Shown here one piece after another: positions 1-7,913 of a DNA stretch of 64,000 nt (position 1 is the first letter of the stretch; each line of letters begins with the position of its first letter). The stretch lies in NCBI RefSeq assembly GCF_002257705.1, contig NZ_LSLK01000070.1, positions 1-64,000 of the forward strand, read 5' to 3'. Both the position numbers and the translations under genes were made by a program. The DNA comes from Sporomusa silvacetica DSM 10669. Its GTDB lineage: Bacteria; Bacillota; Negativicutes; Sporomusales; Sporomusaceae. The notes beneath the pieces are model-generated. The model worked only from the letters and a program-made list of their open reading frames with translations, ran no database searches and was not told the DNA's origin.

Positions 1-2235
1 AAAGTGACATCAGTCGCATTGATGTTCACAGCCTTTAGGTTCACATTCCCTGCGGTAGCTTTGATAGTGACATTGCCGCCTGCGGTAATGTTAGACATGT
101 TAACTGTTTCCACATGTGTATTCTGCTCAGAAGTTATTTTAGTGCTGCCGATGCTGACGTTGATGGAAAAGCCATCTGCCGGATTCCCTTTGAGCTTGTT
201 TCCGAGAGTTTTTAGATCCTTTAATGCCTTGGTTTCATAGAGGACTTTGAGGCGTTCATCTTTGACCTCGCCTGCCTGTTCCAAGTTGCCTGCTAAATCG
301 GATACGGTATTCACTACCCCGCCGCCCAAGGATACAGTCAAGCCGCTTTGCTTGAATTCGTATTTGTATTGACTATCGTAGGTATTGATGGTGTTGTCTA
401 TGGTAACGTCTTTGCCGGTAATGTTGGTGTCCTTGCCGCTGATAAAAGTAGTACCTGCACTATCTACTATCTTACCTGCCGTAATAGAAATATTACCATT
501 GATTGATCCTATGGTACTGCCGATTTCACCTAGGACTTGTTCATTAAGTGTTGATGTTTTGCTTTGCGTGCCGATGGTGAATCCAAGGCCGCCGCCACTG
601 ATAAACCGGATTTCTTGGTGCGAGAATAATGTTCTTCTTTTCCGGTTTCCTGTGCGGAAACTATATTGACATCGTTAGCCGCTTCTAGATTGACATCATT
701 GGTAGCAACAATGTTGCTACCTTTAACATTTAGGTCTTGCCCCGAAATAATGTCGACCGAGCCACCAGAAATGGTACTGCCCATAACCTCGTTGACCAAA
801 GAATAGTCTCTTGTATCTTTGGTTTTAGAGGATAAGAATCCACTTTTTTTCTTATGGGTTTGCACGAGCGACTCATGTTTCACGGTTAGTTCCTGAACGG
901 TTACATCCTTATCCGCGTCAATACTAATCTTGCCGTCGACGCTATAGATAGTGCTGCCTGCGATAGTGATATTGCCACTGCTATTACTATTTTTGGTGTT
1001 AACCGCCGTAAGGTTGATATTGCCGCCTGCCTGCAGGGTGCTGCCAATAACTGTTTCATCGTCGGTGCTGGTTCTCTTCCAGTTTTTGCTTGTTCCTACC
1101 TTTTTATCAAGTATCTCTTCATCTTTGACCGCGGTAATATTAATATTGCCGGATAAGGAATTAAGTGTAAGGTTCTGACCTGCATCTACCTGAACACTCG
1201 TTAGATTGGCATCCTGCTGGCTTATCATAGTTATATTGCCGCCAGCTTTTATGCTGCTAGTTATATTGGTAGCTGTATCTTTTAGATAATTTTTAGCGGT
1301 AGTATGATCATTTGTGGCAACAGCACTGATGTTTATGTTGCGACCAGCATCAAGCGTTATATTTTCTCCTGCCGATAATTTCCCGCCGGTGATGATTACA
1401 TCCCGTTTCGCATCAAGGGCTAAATTTCCGGTAGCACTAATTTCTGCAGTTTGACCAGCCATTGTTCTGATGTTATTTGCATAATTTGAATTTTCCCCAG
1501 TTTTGGCTACATAGGTGGTCGTCTCATTCTTAATATCACGACCAGCAACAAGTTTGACTGATCCTCCAGTTATTTTGCTGTTCTGGTTGAGTATATCCTG
1601 ATCGGTTGTAATCTGGACATTATCCGCGGTGATTATCGCCCCATTTGACCGCAGACTGCTGGTTTGATTAGGAGCAAGGTAGACTACCGGCACAAGTACT
1701 TTTTGACCCTGAACCTCTTGCTCCACCATCCATACCATATTTGAAGTGAGCTGCGCCATCTGTGCAGCCGTTAGAGCTACACCTAGCTGCAGGTTGAACT
1801 GTTTAGCATAAGTCGTACCGCTATTCATCAGTGCTTTGTATTCATCCTCGGCAGAAGAATAATCACTGAGTAACTGTTTCCCTGTCAACTGACTAATTTG
1901 ATCGCGTATCAGTTTCTGCTGGTAGAATCCATCACCGATCTGTTTCATTGTTTTTGCCGGATCTAACCCCAGCCGTTGCAACATATAGTCACTGGTAATA
2001 AAGTTATTATAATTGGTAAATCGAGAATCAGTTTCTACTAAATAGTGACTACTCGGTTCTGTGTGGATAGTATAGAGGCCATTGGAGGGTAGGGTAATAT
2101 TCATGCTCTCTTTGTTCGGTACAACAGATATATTGCTATGTTGTCCGGATTCTCCTACCGTTGCCTGCTTCTCTACCGGCGTACTGCTAGGGTTCACTTT
2201 CGCTGTACCCCCGCCGCTCTGTCCCAAGCCTGGAA
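1..2235 (-). pseudogene. CdiA/filamentous hemagglutinin-type exoprotein, internal fragment, frameshifted, runs off the window edge
   Basis: The minus strand encodes a long beta-helix region of degenerate repeats (runs such as GGNITMISQQDANLTS and AGQNLTLNSLSGNINI) typical of hemagglutinin-repeat/CdiA exoproteins, which are secreted to the outer surface by a two-partner system and carry a C-terminal toxin. One frame runs from about 2235 to 603; beyond the A-run at 603-605 the repeats (VTIKATAGNVNLKAVNINA and similar) continue to base 1 in another frame. The family motif SGGGLGFTIGTQSK is restored if one A/T base is added there, so this is a one-base deletion or a sequencing error. There is no signal peptide or TPS secretion domain: the 5' end abuts a palindromic element at 2241-2291 that supplies an artificial start. 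Probably a broken gene. Family assignment is solid; functionality is doubtful. Confidence 0.8.
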
Positions 2236-2240
2236 AAAAT

Positions 2241-2291
2241 ACAAGGGACAGGAGATATGTTTCTTGAAACAACATCCCTGTCCCCTGTCCC
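2241..2291. repeat. REP-like palindromic element, copy 1
   Basis: An imperfect inverted repeat with arms GGGACAGGAGATATGTTTC and GAAACAACATCCCTGTCCC around a 2-nt centre, followed by an extra CTGTCCCC. It shares the core GATATTGTTTC / GAAACAATATCCCTGTC with the element at 4833-4888. It lies exactly between two hemagglutinin-related reading frames, so it marks a junction in the broken gene. Short repeats of this kind are often spread by a REP-associated (IS200-like) transposase elsewhere in the genome; none is visible here, so that origin is inference. Confidence 0.7.
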
Positions 2292-2397
2292 CTCTATTAA
2301 TGAATCCTTGAAATTTCAGCCCATTTGATGCCTTCCCAGTAATAACTCTACCATTCACTATTCCATTTGCCATTGCTTCCTTACCCCAGTTTATCAT
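2292..2397 (-). pseudogene. small fragment, possible toxin-tip or exoprotein remnant
   Basis: A short open stretch starting MINWGKEAMANGIVNGRVI and continuing TGKASNGLKFQGFINRG before running into the palindrome at 2241-2291. It lies between the SUKH gene terminator and the hemagglutinin fragment. The composition looks protein-coding and could be the end of a second CdiA-CT tip, but I do not recognise the fold. Upstream the frame stays open through HLIISDAQ, with no ribosome binding site, so it is more likely a remnant than a gene. Confidence 0.35.
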
Positions 2398-2428
2398 TTG
2401 AGCATCTGAAATTATGAGATGAAAAGAG

Positions 2429-2458
2429 AGGTCAGCGGATTTTTACGTCCGTTGACCT
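2429..2458 (-). terminator. Rho-independent terminator after the SUKH gene
   Basis: Hairpin with arms AGGTCAGCGG and CCGTTGACCT (one G-T pair) and a 10-nt loop, followed on the minus strand by CTCTTTTC. It lies 22 bases beyond the stop codon at 2480. Confidence 0.65.
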
Positions 2459-2479
2459 TGTTTTAAGTCGATTATTTTA

Positions 2480-3022
2480 TTAATTTTGCCCTTGCTTTAT
2501 TTTTTTCATAAACTCAGGATTAACCCATACATCCAATACTTTATATTCACTCAATTCTTCATCTGTTGGATTATAAGGTTTTATCATTTTCATAAACTCT
2601 GCAAATGACTTTGCAACAAGATACATATTATCGACTGTTATATCTTCTCCATACAGCAGTTCTATATCGTGATCCCATAAATATATGTACCCATATTTAT
2701 CTGCAGAAAGATTCACGCATACGATATTCCCGCCTTCAACATCCGCTATCGGCACACACTTTTGGGGAATCCGCTTACTTAAAAGGTCGCAATGGTACAA
2801 GAGATCGCTATTATTATCTAAATTCACCCCCAAAAACGTTGATATGGAAAACGATTCAATTTCGCATCTTTTTAATTCAACTATATTGGCTTCAGGTCTC
2901 CCTCCATTATACTTCTCCAGAAACTCAATGTACTCTAGAGGCAGCTTAAGCTCAATTTGTTTTTCAATATCATTAAATATTTCTCTATCAAAATTACTAT
3001 TAGGCTTTTTTATTGAAATCAT
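2480..3022 (-). CDS. SMI1/KNR4 (SUKH) family immunity protein
   Basis: The product is about 180 residues, with the SUKH signature near the N-terminus: LPLEYIEFLEKYNGG (about residues 31-45), then ADVEGGNIVCVN in the middle and a C-terminal segment DNMYLVAKSFAEFMKMI. SUKH proteins are cytoplasmic immunity factors that bind and neutralise the nuclease tips of polymorphic toxins. It directly follows a WHH nuclease tip (gap about 29 bases), the classic toxin-then-immunity order. The start at 3022 is chosen because GGAGG sits 7 bases before it; an ATG two codons upstream would leave only one base of spacing. It ends in a hairpin terminator. Function is inferred from family and context. Confidence 0.85.
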   Translation of the reverse strand: MISIKKPNSNFDREIFNDIEKQIELKLPLEYIEFLEKYNGGRPEANIVELKRCEIESFSISTFLGVNLDNNSDLLYHCDLLSKRIPQKCVPIADVEGGNIVCVNLSADKYGYIYLWDHDIELLYGEDITVDNMYLVAKSFAEFMKMIKPYNPTDEELSEYKVLDVWVNPEFMKKIKQGQN

Positions 3023-3051
3023 CCTCATGCCTCCTTAGATAAGATAAATCA

Positions 3052-3597
3052 TCAATCATAAGCAATCATCCTTCCATTTCTAAGCAAAGCCGCACCACCG
3101 GTGTGTCTAATAGCAGTGTGAAGCTCAGTTGGAACCAAAAGCATTGTTTGGCCATCTTCAGCATGGTGCCACGTATATCCTGCGGGCGTTTCACTAAATC
3201 CAGCCGCTTTATTTGCAGCAGTAAAATCACTACCCGTATTTCCTTTTAAATCACTAACCCTTACTCGAGCTTCTGCATAAGGAGCAAAATCCGGAAATCC
3301 TTCTTCAGTAAATCTTACACCATTAGGATACTTGGTAGCTAATGATCCTTCTAGTTCATAAACCTGCCCCGCATATTTTTTATTTATAATTCGAATTCCC
3401 TGATACGCATTAGCAACTTCCTCGGAACTAAATACCTTCTGCAAATTACCTAATCCTGAACCAACTACATCTCCGGTTCTAATTGCTAATCCAACGATTG
3501 ATCCAGCAAACTCCAACGCTATCTGGTCTGCACCTGCAGCAGCTAGATCCTCTGGTATTCCCATTGCTACCAGTTGTTGATATTGAGAATCTCTATA
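3052..3597 (-). CDS. orphan CdiA-CT-like HNH/Endo VII-type (WHH) nuclease toxin module, N-terminally truncated
   Basis: The C-terminal part carries GYTWHHAEDGQTMLLVPTEL followed by HTAIRHTGGAALLRNG, the WHH-type HNH nuclease pattern found at the tips of contact-dependent and other polymorphic toxins; its expected activity is DNA cleavage in a target cell. The first in-frame ATG is at 3564, but protein-like sequence (YRDSQYQQLVAM) continues upstream to a palindromic element at 3598-3627, and the frame is closed near 3643. The delivery part of the toxin is therefore missing. A SUKH immunity gene follows. Such orphan tip/immunity pairs are known as leftovers or reserve cassettes beside cdiA loci. 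Nuclease family assignment is strong; whether it is expressed is unknown. Confidence 0.75.
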   Translation of the reverse strand, partial: YRDSQYQQLVAMGIPEDLAAAGADQIALEFAGSIVGLAIRTGDVVGSGLGNLQKVFSSEEVANAYQGIRIINKKYAGQVYELEGSLATKYPNGVRFTEEGFPDFAPYAEARVRVSDLKGNTGSDFTAANKAAGFSETPAGYTWHHAEDGQTMLLVPTELHTAIRHTGGAALLRNGRMIAYD

Positions 3598-3627
3598 GGA
3601 AACAAGGGGACGGTTCGCCTTGTTTCC
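3598..3627. repeat. REP-like palindrome, copy 2 (GGAAACAAGG/CCTTGTTTCC)
   Basis: A perfect 10-bp inverted repeat with loop GGACGGTTCG. It differs from the other copies in its core but shares the GAAACAA...TTGTTTC arms and the GGGGAC motif. It sits exactly where the orphan toxin frame is truncated, so it probably marks an insertion or recombination breakpoint. Confidence 0.6.
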
Positions 3628-3748
3628 TTTATTTAAACACCAGTGTCAACTCTATTCCCTAATCTTAAGATTCTGTTAATATACGAGAAACTCCTGTCTA
3701 ATTGATACAAATTAAGCAAGAGGTTTCTCAATCATTACATCATTCAAT

Positions 3749-3894
3749 TTATTTATACAAAACTTCCAACTTTAAACCATCGTTTTCACGATTATAATCA
3801 ATTCTATCAATTAACAACCTAAAAGTCCTATTCTGATCGCTTAGATCAATTGCGTTAGTCCATAACGCCTTAAATTGGCCAGTCAATCCGTTTC
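3749..3894 (-). pseudogene. serine recombinase C-terminal remnant
   Basis: A 48-codon open stretch, closed upstream by a stop, reads GQFKALWTNAIDLSDQNRTF and then RLLIDRIDYNRENDGLKLEV before a TAA. The RLLIDRIDY...ENDGLKLEV segment resembles the C-terminal tail of large serine recombinases (integrases/resolvases). There is no start codon or catalytic domain. It suggests that a mobile element once occupied this region. The similarity is judged by eye from a short stretch. Confidence 0.45.
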
Positions 3895-3916
3895 TTTAGC
3901 CTCTCTACTGTTTCTT

Positions 3917-3955
3917 AACAAAAACATAGGAACAAAAACAATATCCCTATCCCCG
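3917..3955. repeat. decayed REP-like copy
   Basis: The sequence ACAAAAACATAGGAAC followed by AAAAACAATATCCCTATCC matches the outer and inner parts of one half of the perfect palindrome at 4833-4888, with the centre deleted. No stable hairpin remains. The rest of the 3640-4115 gap holds only the recombinase remnant and AT-rich sequence with no other gene. Confidence 0.4.
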
Positions 3956-4115
3956 CGTTTTTTCTTCAATGGTTTGACCCGTCTCAAAAAAATCAAAAGG
4001 GACCGTTTTTTTCATAATTTTTTTCCTCTTTAATCAGCTGTGAATAAAGAGTTTTCTTTTGTATGAAATTCGGATATACTGAAATTAAGAAATTCAGAAA
4101 ATGGAGGACACCAAG

Positions 4116-4400
4116 ATGAATGGTCGCATTGAGGTACGCAGTAGAAATCAAGTGACCCTGCCCAAATCACTAACCAAAACTCTGGCGATCCGCGAAGGTG
4201 ACATATTGGAGTACACCATCGAGAACGGAAAAATTATCATCACGCCGAAGACCCTTGTTCCCAAAGATCAATCTTGGTATTGGTCAAAGGAATGGCAGGC
4301 CGCTGAGAAGGAAGTAGAACAAGAAATAGCCGAAAAGGGACACGGCAAGGGATACACGGCTGACGAACTCCTGGAGGAAATCAAACGTGCCCAAGATTAG
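4116..4400 (+). CDS. AbrB/MazE/SpoVT-type antitoxin
   Basis: About 94 residues. The N-terminal swapped-hairpin DNA-binding domain is visible as GRIEVRSRNQVTLPKSL...LAIREGDILEYTIENGKIII (about residues 3-48); the C-terminal half is charged and helical and probably masks the toxin. It should repress its own operon and neutralise the partner encoded by the next gene, which it overlaps by 14 bases. The start at 4116 is preferred over 4101 because GGAGGA at 4103-4108 is then a proper ribosome binding site 7-8 bases upstream; the upstream ATG contains that site. It is one of the few plus-strand genes here, consistent with an acquired module. Confidence 0.8.
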   Translation: MNGRIEVRSRNQVTLPKSLTKTLAIREGDILEYTIENGKIIITPKTLVPKDQSWYWSKEWQAAEKEVEQEIAEKGHGKGYTADELLEEIKRAQD

Positions 4401-4662
4401 CCGTAGTGACAAGTTCATGAAGGAACTCCTGAAATTAATTGACAAAGGCGTTCTCAACATCGAACAAGTCGAAAAGTTTTTTCGGCTTATCGAAGAAAAT
4501 CCACGACATCCCTCACTACGCATTAAAAAGATACAAGGAACTGCGGACATTTTTGAGGCATCCGTAAACATGAGCGTTCGGGTGTCCTTCCAGTATGTCA
4601 AGCCCGATTCCGTCTATTTGCGAAATATCGGCGAACATGACATAACTCTCAAAAGACCTTAA
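4387..4662 (+). CDS. RelE/ParE-like type II toxin
   Basis: A 91-residue basic protein starting with GTG inside the end of the antitoxin gene, so the two are translationally coupled. The pattern EENPRHPSLRIKKIQGTADIFEASV and then MSVRVSFQYVKPDSVYLRNIGEHDI is that of RelE-superfamily toxins of the cytotoxic-repressor type (HPSL...KL-like core, final strand with a GxHDxxL-like end). Family members cleave mRNA on the ribosome or inhibit gyrase; which applies here cannot be told. A hairpin follows 6 bases after the stop. Pairing with an AbrB-type rather than a RelB/Phd-type antitoxin is a known but less common combination. Confidence 0.75.
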   Translation: MPKISRSDKFMKELLKLIDKGVLNIEQVEKFFRLIEENPRHPSLRIKKIQGTADIFEASVNMSVRVSFQYVKPDSVYLRNIGEHDITLKRP

Positions 4663-4668
4663 TAGTAA

Positions 4669-4697
4669 CTCCCACCGGCTAATACAAGCGGTGGGAG
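4669..4697 (+). terminator. hairpin after the toxin-antitoxin pair
   Basis: Nine-base arms CTCCCACCG and CGGTGGGAG with an 11-nt loop, 6 bases after the toxin stop. There is no U-tract behind it, so termination would be weak or Rho-assisted. Confidence 0.45.
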
Positions 4698-4829
4698 TCA
4701 GAAACAGACAGTGCTATCATGTTTTCGGTCCAACCCTTTGATAATCTGCTTCCATTCTTCGATTGTAGCCCTATATTGTTTCGCTTTGCGAAGCGCCATT
4801 CTAACGTAAGGTGATATCTCCAATTCCAA
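4698..4829 (-). pseudogene. short coding-like remnant cut by a REP element
   Basis: In one minus-strand frame this region reads ELEISPYVRMALRKAKQYR then ATIEEWKQIIKGLDRKHDS and a stop. The composition is that of a real helical protein tail, but the frame emerges directly from the palindrome at 4833-4888 and has no start. I do not recognise the protein. It is recorded as a likely 3' remnant. Confidence 0.3.
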
Positions 4830-4832
4830 ACA

Positions 4833-4888
4833 AAAACATAGAGACAGGGATATTGTTTCAAGAAACAATATCCCTGTCTCTATGTTTT
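4833..4888. repeat. REP-like element, perfect 27-bp inverted repeat
   Basis: Arms 4833-4859 and 4862-4888 are perfect reverse complements separated by AA; each arm begins AAAACATAGAGACAGG and ends GATATTGTTTC. The perfection implies recent arrival or selection. It shares its core with the copies at 2241-2291 and 3917-3955. On RNA it would form a very stable hairpin on either strand and could act as a bidirectional terminator at the end of the cobalamin operon. Confidence 0.8.
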
Positions 4889-4938
4889 ATGTACGATGGC
4901 TTCTTCTCATGTAATCACATTTTTGACTTTTTACATTT

Positions 4939-5274
4939 CTAAGGGTTTAACGCTAATGTCCCATGAACAGCCAGCCAAATACATGGGGGTTGCAGCGAGG
5001 TATAGGAAACCCGATGCCGCTTATGAGCAGGAATACAAACCCAATCACCGGCTAAAAGCTTTTGTTCGCGCCCATTTTCCCATTGAAGAACGGCTTCGCC
5101 TTGCAATACAACCACCCATTCGTCCCGCTCCTGGTCATACCAAAAATCTGGTGGCGATACTTGCCCTGTTGAAATAATTCTTTCAATCAAAACCCCACGA
5201 TCAGGCAGTAGCGTTTCAAACAGTTCTTCCGCTGGCAATATCTTGGGCAAATCAAATAAGTTCATCTGCCTCAC
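4939..5274 (-). CDS. small cupin-domain protein
   Basis: A 111-residue single-domain cupin: DEWVVVLQGEAVLQWENG (about residues 51-68) and LLAGDWVCIPAHKRHRV (about residues 73-89) are the two cupin motifs, with the His pair and Glu that normally bind a metal. It starts 16 bases after cobC and is probably the last gene of the cobalamin operon. No cobalamin step is known to need it; a metal- or small-molecule-binding accessory role is a guess. Proteins of this type are often annotated only as cupin, sometimes as a phosphoribosylaminoimidazole carboxylase-like or ChrR-like sensor. Confidence 0.75.
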   Translation of the reverse strand: MRQMNLFDLPKILPAEELFETLLPDRGVLIERIISTGQVSPPDFWYDQERDEWVVVLQGEAVLQWENGREQKLLAGDWVCIPAHKRHRVSYTSLQPPCIWLAVHGTLALNP

Positions 5275-5290
5275 ATCCTTGTAATGCTCC

Positions 5291-5899
5291 CTATTCTACT
5301 AAGTGGCGAACACAATTTAGTAAAGTAATTGTCGGCCGCCCCTCATAATATTCAATGATATTGACAGCTGTGTTATCCTGTCTGATGTTCCACACATGAT
5401 TCAAATGAATGTCAAGCATAGCGCATAAAATTGTGCCAATTGTGCCGCCATGAGCCACTACTACTACCGTCTGGTCAGGGTGCTCATCTACAATTTTTTC
5501 GATGGCCGCATAAGCCCGCTCCTTAAGCTGTTGAAAGCTTTCCCCGCCTGGTATTTGAAGTTCATCAGGAGTTGTCCATAACTTACCCAGCAGCCCTGGC
5601 CATTGCGCAGTAATTTGTTCATAAGTGAGACCTTCCCAGTCGCCAAACTTTATTTCTCGCAAGGCGGGAACAACACTTACCGTTAGACTGTGCTTGGCCG
5701 CAATGCATTCCGCTGTTTTGAAAGCGCGCGATAAATCACTGGCATAAACAGCATCAATTTTTTCATCAGCTAAACGCGCGCCAACGGCCTCCGCCTGCCT
5801 GAGCCCCTTGTCTGTCAGCGCAATATCGCTGTGTCCCTGATATTTTCGTTCTAAATTCCACACTGTCTGCCCGTGGCGTACTACTATTAATCGAGTCAT
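5291..5899 (-). CDS. cobC: alpha-ribazole-5'-phosphate phosphatase
   Basis: A histidine-phosphatase (phosphoglycerate mutase-like) protein of 202 residues with the phosphoacceptor motif RHGQTVWN at residues 8-15 and the second catalytic His in VVVAHGGTIG near residue 150. It dephosphorylates alpha-ribazole phosphate (or cobalamin 5'-phosphate) in the last part of nucleotide-loop assembly. The specific role rests on its place in the cobalamin operon, 4 bases after cobD; by sequence alone it could be another small-molecule phosphatase. Confidence 0.85.
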   Translation of the reverse strand: MTRLIVVRHGQTVWNLERKYQGHSDIALTDKGLRQAEAVGARLADEKIDAVYASDLSRAFKTAECIAAKHSLTVSVVPALREIKFGDWEGLTYEQITAQWPGLLGKLWTTPDELQIPGGESFQQLKERAYAAIEKIVDEHPDQTVVVVAHGGTIGTILCAMLDIHLNHVWNIRQDNTAVNIIEYYEGRPTITLLNCVRHLVE

Positions 5900-5903
5900 A
5901 GCT

Positions 5904-7004
5904 TCACCTCAATACCTGCTCTAACCATTGGAGCAAAATTTTGTTTTGTTCATTGAGCTTAACAGCTACCCGCACATAACTAGTAGATAATCCCGGATAA
6001 TTACTACAATCACGAATTAAAATACTCTGGGCAGCGAGTACCTGCCGCAATTGCGGTGCAGCCCAGCCACTTGGGCTTATATCTATTAAAATGTAGTTAA
6101 CAGCTGGCACAAATGGCTTTAATCCAGGCAGGGCTTTTAGACTGGCATAGAATCTATTTTTTTCATACTTCACGGTCTCCCGGCTCTTTATTTGATACTC
6201 CGTATCTGCTAAAGCGGCCACACCGGCGGCTTGTGCCAATAAATTAACATTCCATGGATCTTTAGCAGCATGAAGCTTAGCCGCTAAACCAGGATGAGTC
6301 AAAGCAAAGCCAAGTCTGAGACCGGGAATCGAATAAAACTTTGTAAGTGAATGGATAATTACCAGATTATCATATTGCGTAAGCAATGGCCGGCAAGTAT
6401 AGTCCTGATCATTGATTATAAAGTCCATAAAGGATTCGTCAACAACGACTATTGTTCCCGTCTGCCTGGCTGCTCTCAATAAGCGCTCTATTTGACTGAC
6501 AGTCACGAGCGTACCTGTCGGGTTATTAGGATTGCCAATAAAAACTATATCTACTCCGTCTAGACGGCTGCCTAACTCCTCTACATTGATAGCAAAATCA
6601 TCTGCCGGTAATAAATATGCATACTCAATTGCCGCACCAACCGCCGTAGCAGCCCGCTCATATTCGCTAAAAGCAGGCGCTGGAATAAGTACTCGCTTAG
6701 GACGCAGCGTATGTGCCAATACATATAACAATTCAACAGCACCATTGCCAGCCGTAATCTGCGTAACATCAACGTGATAGTGACTGCTTATCGCCGCTTT
6801 CAACAGAGCAGCCTCTACATCCGGATAATGAACCACCTGGCCTACTGACTGATTTATAGCTTTCCGTACACTCTCAGCTAAGCCCAGCGGATTGATATTC
6901 GCACTATAGTCTAGTATATCTGCTAACTCACCAGCGTTCTCTCTGGCCCAAGCATGCACATTACCGCCGTGAACAAAGCTATCTATCTGCTTGTCAGCGT
7001 TCAC
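5904..7004 (-). CDS. cobD: L-threonine-O-3-phosphate decarboxylase
   Basis: A fold-type I PLP enzyme of about 366 residues. The PLP lysine lies in HSLTKFYSIPGLRLG and the substrate-binding region in GNPNNPTGTLV, as in histidinol-phosphate aminotransferase relatives. It decarboxylates threonine phosphate to (R)-1-amino-2-propanol phosphate, the arm joining the corrin ring to the nucleotide loop. I place the start at a GTG at 7004, 9 bases behind AGGAG; ATG codons at 7013 and 7010 lie too close to that site. The gene overlaps the upstream threonine kinase gene by 11 bases and works directly on its product. Confidence 0.88.
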   Translation of the reverse strand: MNADKQIDSFVHGGNVHAWARENAGELADILDYSANINPLGLAESVRKAINQSVGQVVHYPDVEAALLKAAISSHYHVDVTQITAGNGAVELLYVLAHTLRPKRVLIPAPAFSEYERAATAVGAAIEYAYLLPADDFAINVEELGSRLDGVDIVFIGNPNNPTGTLVTVSQIERLLRAARQTGTIVVVDESFMDFIINDQDYTCRPLLTQYDNLVIIHSLTKFYSIPGLRLGFALTHPGLAAKLHAAKDPWNVNLLAQAAGVAALADTEYQIKSRETVKYEKNRFYASLKALPGLKPFVPAVNYILIDISPSGWAAPQLRQVLAAQSILIRDCSNYPGLSTSYVRVAVKLNEQNKILLQWLEQVLR

Positions 7005-7875
7005 TACCATCATCTCCTGTTATGATAAGCCCGCCGGCAATTAACTGGACAGTCTTGAGATAGACTACTGCCGAACAGACACGGCCTATTTCCTTGATAC
7101 AACTTTCATGGCCGTTCATGGCCGTTGCACTAAACATAACACCCAGAACTGTGCCGCTATGAGCAGCGCAGATGCCGACAGCACCAAAATCCCGACTGAT
7201 CGTTATAACCTGTTCCAGACAAGGCTTATAAAGTATTGATTGATTAGCTACAGCACTCATCGTCGCTCCCTGGCCAATGAGCCGCGCATCACCAGTTTCC
7301 AGGCCTTTGGCCACTAATGCAGCGGCATTTGCAATCTGCGGCTCTTTCGCTTGATTTAAAGCGGCTAGATCCTTACGGTGGTTAAAAACCAGTGTATCTA
7401 CTTGACCGCCAACATCGAAAACAGCAATATATATTGGCGGGGGATTGCCTAAAGAGCGGCGAATTTTGCCCTCCACATGATCAAACATAATAATTCCAGG
7501 ATAAAAAATCCCATCAGTTGGTTCAATGGTTAAAGCAATATCGGCAATCTCGTCACAAGACAGGTGCCGGCCTGCCACTGCCAGTGCAGCAGCCTGACAA
7601 GCAGCACTAATATCGGCACTGCTTGATGCCATGCCTTTGCCTACCGGCAAATCAGATTCCACAGTTAAACCAAGGTTTCCTGAAATATTCAGATATTCAA
7701 ATGTCTTGGACACAGCTGTGGCAGTCTTAGGCTCAGTATGTACCATACTATCACCGGAAACTACGGTAACTTCAGAGTACCAATCCACCGGACAGGTAAT
7801 TAAGAAGTTGACGCCATTTATTGTGCCCTGCACTAATTCGCCACATGAGCCGGGTGCTTTAACTTTAATCGTCAT
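6994..7875 (-). CDS. pduX: GHMP-family L-threonine kinase (PduX-like)
   Basis: A 293-residue GHMP kinase with the N-terminal KAPGSCGELVQG segment and the ATP-binding motif PVGKGMASSSADISA (about residues 76-90). PduX phosphorylates L-threonine with ATP to give the substrate of CobD, whose gene follows and overlaps. Having both next to each other makes aminopropanol phosphate synthesis self-contained. The symbol follows the Salmonella enzyme; the cobalamin context replaces the pdu context found there. Confidence 0.85.
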   Translation of the reverse strand: MTIKVKAPGSCGELVQGTINGVNFLITCPVDWYSEVTVVSGDSMVHTEPKTATAVSKTFEYLNISGNLGLTVESDLPVGKGMASSSADISAACQAAALAVAGRHLSCDEIADIALTIEPTDGIFYPGIIMFDHVEGKIRRSLGNPPPIYIAVFDVGGQVDTLVFNHRKDLAALNQAKEPQIANAAALVAKGLETGDARLIGQGATMSAVANQSILYKPCLEQVITISRDFGAVGICAAHSGTVLGVMFSATAMNGHESCIKEIGRVCSAVVYLKTVQLIAGGLIITGDDGSER

Positions 7876-7913
7876 TGAAAAGTCTGCCTTTCAGTGATTG
7901 AATCTTATTCCCT

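Noticed and set aside
4896..5177. Plus-strand 93-codon frame
   Set aside because: Antisense to the cupin gene with its conserved motifs; no ribosome binding site.
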